NCBI GenBank assembly: GCA_021323265.1
Contig: JAJTCO010000052.1
Location: 1-40,260, forward strand
Reading direction: 5' to 3'
From: Pseudoduganella sp.
GTDB lineage: Bacteria; Pseudomonadota; Gammaproteobacteria; Burkholderiales; Burkholderiaceae_D
Length of the DNA: 40,260 bases
In this document: positions 36,511 through 40,260 of the stretch, one piece after another
Position numbering within the stretch: the first letter of the stretch is position 1
How the letters are laid out: each line of letters starts with the position of its first letter
The notes under the pieces: generated by a model
The model's input: the letters and a program-made list of their open reading frames with translations, nothing else
Told to the model about the DNA's origin: nothing
The model's database searches: none
Program-made: the position numbers and the translations under genes

Positions 36511-37851
36511 ATGGTCACTACTAAAGCGGTATTTTTCGAGATCGGCTCCGAAACCATCACTTCCGTACAACAGTTGTCGGCAAGCTGGTTTACGTCTGGA
36601 AAGTTTCTGGAAAGCACGATCGACGCGATGCGGGCGGCCGGGGAGTTTCCCAACGACATCCGTTATGGGAGTGTCGAGGTGGGCAGCCTGGCGTTGGGCG
36701 GGGAAGGTGAGGATGAGGCGGTTCTGCGTCCGATCGAAATTCGTTATGACCCGCTGGCGCCCAGCACCGCCCACGTGTCGTTGACGCTTGCATCGGGCAA
36801 CTTGCGCTTCTACAACGCTTACGGTCGGCGCGACATCCTGCGCCAGTCGGTGGCCGGCTGGCGCCTGGAGTTCATGGCGGCCGTCAATGAGTACGGCGGC
36901 TTGGCCCTGCACGCGGCGTTGTGTGATGTAGATAAATCACATTTGCCGTGCGACAACGCCCCTCTGAAGGAATTCTTCATTACGGCGGTGGGCCATTGGC
37001 TGCGCTGTTTTGCGCCGGCAGTGCTGAAAAAGACGGCAATGCGGCGCGCGGTGATCGGCCGCGAGGGTTTCCTGCGTCAGTATGTCTATCCGCTGGTCGT
37101 GGAAAAGCTGCAGCGCCGCTTCGACTCGCTCCCCGACTATGTGACGTCGCGCGAGGGCGTGGCCCAGATCAGTCAGCAAGACAGCCAGAACGAGAAATCG
37201 GGCGTCGACGCCACCTTGAACAATGGCGCCCGCGCCTGCTTCGTTCGCAACTGCAACGGCTGGACCTATCGCGACCACGTCTTGTTGAGCTGGCAAGAGG
37301 CCAACCGCACCTTGCACGACCGCGAGTCGGAGCAGGACCTGCAATGCACGGTGGCCCTGGGTCGCCAGGCGGGGCCCGATGGCGTGCCGCGCCCGACCCT
37401 GGATATCACCAGTGTGCTGGGCCGCTATGAGTGGGACAGCGTGAAACAGGAGTTGCCGCTGTCGCGCCAGCGCAGCTACATGGGCAAGGCCTGGGCGCGA
37501 GCCACGCTGCAGTGGTCGCTGCGCCTGCAGTGGCAGGTGGAGGACGGGCGGGTGGGCATCGCCGCCCTGGCGCGCAAGGGCATGCCGGCCACCGATGCCG
37601 GCACGACCGGCATTTATGTGGTGTCCGATCCGCTGCCGCATTTGCTGAACGTGCAGCGCATCAACCTGTGGTGGGAGGGCAATGCCGCCAGCCTTTCTTC
37701 GGTTCAGCAGGATATTGCCGGGTCGCTGGCAACGGTTACCGGCGACATGTTCGCCGCCGTTGCCGAGGGGCTGGCGCCAGAGTGCAAGCTGGTTTGCCGT
37801 GACTTGCGCATCAATGAGTCTGGCGACATCGAAATCGAATTGGGAGAGTGA
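36511..37851 (+). CDS. Unknown protein, first gene of the divergent pair
   Basis: A 446-residue protein that I do not recognise. It begins MVTTKAVFFEIGSETITSVQQL, has no signal peptide and no membrane helix, and alternates beta strands with a few amphipathic helices (about 145-200; SVQQDIAGSLATVTGDMFAAVAEGL near 400). Notable segments are CFVRNCNGWTYRDHVLLSW and INLWWEG. No nuclease, protease or ATPase motif is seen. A GTG at 36463 would add 16 residues but overlaps the candidate -10, so the ATG is preferred, although it lacks a ribosome site. GC is normal for the genome, about 63%. The next gene starts 3 nt after its stop. A lipid-binding or pore-type fold cannot be ruled out. Confidence 0.72.
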   Translation: MVTTKAVFFEIGSETITSVQQLSASWFTSGKFLESTIDAMRAAGEFPNDIRYGSVEVGSLALGGEGEDEAVLRPIEIRYDPLAPSTAHVSLTLASGNLRFYNAYGRRDILRQSVAGWRLEFMAAVNEYGGLALHAALCDVDKSHLPCDNAPLKEFFITAVGHWLRCFAPAVLKKTAMRRAVIGREGFLRQYVYPLVVEKLQRRFDSLPDYVTSREGVAQISQQDSQNEKSGVDATLNNGARACFVRNCNGWTYRDHVLLSWQEANRTLHDRESEQDLQCTVALGRQAGPDGVPRPTLDITSVLGRYEWDSVKQELPLSRQRSYMGKAWARATLQWSLRLQWQVEDGRVGIAALARKGMPATDAGTTGIYVVSDPLPHLLNVQRINLWWEGNAASLSSVQQDIAGSLATVTGDMFAAVAEGLAPECKLVCRDLRINESGDIEIELGE

Positions 37852-37854
37852 AGC

Positions 37855-39375
37855 ATGTCTGTGCTGATGACGTCTGCGCCCGTGGCGCAGGTCCGACAAT
37901 GGGGTGGCGCCAGCGCGTCCGGCGCCCTGAGTTTTGCTGCTGCGCGCGTGGCGCGCATCGTGCTGCAGCGAGAGCCGATGGCAAGCGAAGCCTTGTCGTG
38001 GACCACTCTCTATAGTTGCCAGGGCGAGGCCGTGCGCGGTCGCGCGGAGCTGGCGCTGCATCTGCTGGCGCGTCCGGAGCTCGCTCAGCTCGAGATGAAT
38101 GAGCGTTTGCTGCGTGCCTATAACGCTGTGTTTGACCGCTATGATTCTTCGCAGCCGGCGGACATGGCCTATTGGCGCAGCCAGTTGACCGCCGGCCGGG
38201 ACCTGCCTTCCATGGTGAGGCAGGAACTGGTGCCCCTGTTCGAATCGGGCTATCGGTCCGGGCCTTGCGCTGCGCCGGTTGCCGCCCGTTCGCCGCTGTT
38301 CGTGGCGCGCGACGGCTCGGGCTTGCCGCTGGTGTTTACCGTCGGTGCGAATCGTTCGCTTTATCTGTTCCGCCGCACGCCGTTCGGCCGCTGGTCGCAG
38401 ACCGATCTAAGCGGCATGCTGCCGCTCAACCAGCCGGGGAAAGTACAGGCGCTTGACGTGCGCCAGGCGCCGGATGGTTCGATCGCGCTGGCGCTGGTCA
38501 TGGCCCCGTGGGGCAGCGGCGGAGGACCAACCGTTCACGTGGCGGTCGGCATCCCGAACAACATCGACGAGGCGGGCTGGGTCGAGGCCATGCGTGCACT
38601 GGCGCCGCGCCAGATGCCGGAAGTGCAGGGCGATGTGACGCGTATTGCGTTCGGTCTGCTGCAGTCGGGCGCAGTGCCGCTGGTGCTGGTTACCGCTGCC
38701 AGCACCTGGTATTTCAATGCTTCGATGGACGGACCGTTGACGGCCTGGGAGGAGCAGGGGCCGGCCGCGCTGGCGACTGCGGTGGGCAGCTATCGCGTGC
38801 CCGGCGCCTGGCGATTGAGCGATACGCCGTCCGGCCGCGTGCTGCGCTTTAACAGTTTTTCGCGGGCCGCTTCGTGGGGCATCGCGATCGATTACCAAGG
38901 CTTGCCGCGTCAGGCGCGCTGCCTGCATCTGGCGCCTTCCAACGTGCCGAACGTGCCGGATGTGTTCGTGGCCGGTGAGAGCATCGTCGTCTATCGCGGT
39001 GGACAGTCGATTCCGCAGCAGGTGGCCAATATCGGGGGCGCTTGCGTGGTCTGGAGCGAGGTCACTGCAGTGGGCGAGTACCTGGCGTATGGCGACGGTG
39101 CCGGTGGCTTGTGGCTGGTTTGCCGTAGGCAGGGCGGGCATTGGGGCGTGCCGGTGCCGATTGCTACGACCTTGGTGATGGCGGCGTTGATGGCCGCGCC
39201 GAATTACGGCGGCGTGCATGCGATCGGCGTGACGCCGGGCGGAGCGCTGGCCTGGCTGCGCTTCAATGCGGATGGGGCGCAGGTCGGGGCGGAGGAAATC
39301 ACCCAGGCTGCGGTGTGGGACGACGAGGCGCAGGATGTGCAGCGCGCAGCGCGTGTGACGCGTAGCGTGGCTTAA
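37855..39375 (+). CDS. Unknown protein with probable beta-propeller
   Basis: A 506-residue protein with no signal peptide. Residues 1-130 are mostly helical; RLLRAYNAVFDRYDSSQPADMAYWRSQL (about 84-111) vaguely recalls the DUF4214 helical unit. Residues 140-480 carry recurring strands of the type PLVFTVGANRSLYLFRR, PLVLVTAASTWYFN, SIVVYRGGQ and GGLWLVCRRQGGHW, which suggests a propeller, perhaps lectin-like. The ribosome site GGGAGAG lies 8 nt before the ATG inside the end of the preceding gene, so the two are coupled. It ends 4 nt inside the convergent membrane-protein gene. Its function is unknown; such propellers often bind sugars or proteins. Confidence 0.7.
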   Translation: MSVLMTSAPVAQVRQWGGASASGALSFAAARVARIVLQREPMASEALSWTTLYSCQGEAVRGRAELALHLLARPELAQLEMNERLLRAYNAVFDRYDSSQPADMAYWRSQLTAGRDLPSMVRQELVPLFESGYRSGPCAAPVAARSPLFVARDGSGLPLVFTVGANRSLYLFRRTPFGRWSQTDLSGMLPLNQPGKVQALDVRQAPDGSIALALVMAPWGSGGGPTVHVAVGIPNNIDEAGWVEAMRALAPRQMPEVQGDVTRIAFGLLQSGAVPLVLVTAASTWYFNASMDGPLTAWEEQGPAALATAVGSYRVPGAWRLSDTPSGRVLRFNSFSRAASWGIAIDYQGLPRQARCLHLAPSNVPNVPDVFVAGESIVVYRGGQSIPQQVANIGGACVVWSEVTAVGEYLAYGDGAGGLWLVCRRQGGHWGVPVPIATTLVMAALMAAPNYGGVHAIGVTPGGALAWLRFNADGAQVGAEEITQAAVWDDEAQDVQRAARVTRSVA

Positions 39376-39701
39376 CGGCGGTCGGGCAGGAACAGCGCGT
39401 CTGTCACGCTAATGAGCCAGCAGGCGAGCATGATCCAGATGGCGGTGCTGGTATGGGCGGCGGCGGCGGTTTGGTGCAGGCGGGTGGCGATCGCTACCGG
39501 GTCGGGGGCGAGGGTGCCGTTGAGGGCTTCCGTCATCAGGGTCATGCTGGCGGTGGAGAGCCCGTACATCAGGTAAATGAATGCGCAGAGGCTGGGGAGC
39601 AGGCAGGCCAGGCCACGTAGGGGGCGCTTCAGGATGAGCAGTTGGCCCAGGCCGGGGAAGGCGAGGCCGGAGAGCAGGGCGGCTTTGGTGGTTTGTTTCA
39701 T
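39372..39701 (-). CDS. Small membrane protein
   Basis: A 109-residue protein with about three hydrophobic segments: AALLSGLAFPGLGQLLIL (8-25), GLACLLPSLCAFIYLMYGLS (30-49) and STAIWIMLACWLISVTDALF (84-104). The start resembles TM2-like proteins, in which a GLGxxxLxR turn joins two helices. The role is unknown. GGAAAA lies 6 nt before the ATG on the minus strand. Its 3' end overlaps the plus-strand propeller gene by 4 bp, so the two genes are convergent with no room for a terminator. Confidence 0.75.
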   Translation of the reverse strand: MKQTTKAALLSGLAFPGLGQLLILKRPLRGLACLLPSLCAFIYLMYGLSTASMTLMTEALNGTLAPDPVAIATRLHQTAAAAHTSTAIWIMLACWLISVTDALFLPDRR

Positions 39702-39718
39702 CAGTGTTTTCCGCGAAA

Positions 39719-39768
39719 CCCGGTAAAGCGGGGTCAGACCCTTGGGTCTGACCCAGACTTGGCGGGGT
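39719..39768. repeat. Dispersed repeat element near gcvP
   Basis: CCCGGTAAAGC (39719-39729), then GGGTCAGACCC (39731-39741) and its exact inverse GGGTCTGACCC (39744-39754), then GGCGGGGTAA. It is a third locus of the family found at 5069-5133 and 25560-26062. Here the core is an 11-bp hairpin with a 2-nt centre. It lies between the small membrane gene and the gcvP terminator. Confidence 0.75.
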
Positions 39769-39773
39769 AAAAA

Positions 39774-39806
39774 TAAAAAAACGCCGGCACCCGAAGGTAC
39801 TGGCGT
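39774..39806 (-). terminator. Rho-independent terminator of gcvP
   Basis: On the minus strand AACGCCAGTACC, loop TTCG, GGTGCCGGCGTT form a 12-bp stem with one mismatch, followed by a T run (39780-39775 and beyond). It is well placed 25 nt after the gcvP stop. Confidence 0.9.
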
Positions 39807-39830
39807 TTTGCGTTTCAGGCAAGCGTGCGT

Positions 39831-40260
39831 TTATGCGTAGTCGCTGACCGGGATGCAGGCGCAGAACAGGTTGCGGTCGCCGTACACGTTGTCGGCGCGG
39901 CCGACCGGTGGCCAGTACTTCTGCTTGCGCAGCGATGCGACCGGGTAGGCTGCAACTTCGCGGCTGTACTTGCGCTCCCACTTGTCGGCCAGCAGCACTT
40001 CGGCAGTGTGCGGGGCGAACTTCAGCGGGTTGTCGGTCTTGTCGAACTCGCCCGATTCCACTTTGGCGATCTCGGCGCGGATGGCGATCATGGCGTCGAT
40101 GAAACGGTCCAGTTCTGCCTTGGACTCGGATTCGGTCGGCTCGATCATCAGGGTGCCCGGGACCGGGAAGCTCATGGTCGGTGCGTGGAAGCCGAAGTCC
40201 ATCAGGCGCTTGGCCACGTCTTCGTTGCTGATGCCGGTGGCATCGGTCAGCGGACGCAGG
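39831..40260 (-). CDS. gcvP: Glycine dehydrogenase (P protein), C-terminal part
   Basis: The last 142 codons or so of the PLP-dependent glycine decarboxylase of the glycine cleavage system; the rest lies beyond the window. Seen are [20 protein letters not shown], the signature [14 protein letters not shown], and the end [19 protein letters not shown], all typical of GcvP. The frame is open to 40260 without an internal stop. gcvT and gcvH usually precede gcvP and would lie outside. A strong terminator follows the gene. Confidence 0.95.
   Translation of the reverse strand, partial: LRPLTDATGISNEDVAKRLMDFGFHAPTMSFPVPGTLMIEPTESESKAELDRFIDAMIAIRAEIAKVESGEFDKTDNPLKFAPHTAEVLLADKWERKYSREVAAYPVASLRKQKYWPPVGRADNVYGDRNLFCACIPVSDYA

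Overview
The window looks like a chromosomal segment of a GC-rich betaproteobacterium, most likely Oxalobacteraceae (Massilia/Duganella/Janthinobacterium group). This rests on the order tRNA-Val, thrS, infC, rpmI, rplT, pheS, pheT, ihfA, merR, on codon use with strong G/C third positions, and on a dispersed GGGTCAGACCC-type repeat of a kind I associate with that family. The genus is inference; nothing was searched.

Layout. 1-8545: translation cluster. It has two oddities: an AUA start for infC, and a convergent lipoprotein gene between infC and rpmI. The N-terminus of pheS is also abnormal, and a repeat element sits between pheS and pheT. 8560-11614: a NarL-type response regulator, a CHASE3 histidine kinase and a convergent Crp/Fnr regulator. 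11778-15867: a chemoreceptor gene, then an OmpR-type regulator and kinase pair. 15878-23824: a tightly coupled type IV pilus minor pilin operon (pilE, fimT, pilV, pilW, pilX, pilY1). It is preceded by three 7-bp repeats at 11-bp spacing that look like an OmpR/PhoB-type operator. 23887-25518: prfC. 25560-26062: a 219-bp tandem repeat. 26085-30474: a minus-strand operon for a TonB-dependent receptor, a YfiR-like periplasmic protein and a CHASE8-GGDEF-EAL protein, together a c-di-GMP signalling module. 30582-32459: a GlxA-type regulator divergent from a fatty acid desaturase.

32460-39375 is the accessory part and the best candidate for an undescribed system. A 1083-residue membrane protein (OmpR-type winged helix, STAND ATPase, one membrane helix, TPR-like tail) overlaps by 4 nt a small acidic protein gene. 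Divergent from it is a coupled pair of genes I cannot assign: a 446-residue beta-rich protein and a 506-residue probable beta-propeller. The shared upstream region holds a dense set of GGAAGG motifs. Those motifs cover the -35 position of a candidate promoter on each side, which suggests that the STAND protein controls both arms. Base composition changes inside the STAND gene (about 60% GC in its 5' part, about 50% in its 3' part), which suggests a mosaic origin.

39372-40260: a small membrane protein, another copy of the repeat, a strong terminator and the 3' end of gcvP, which runs off the window.
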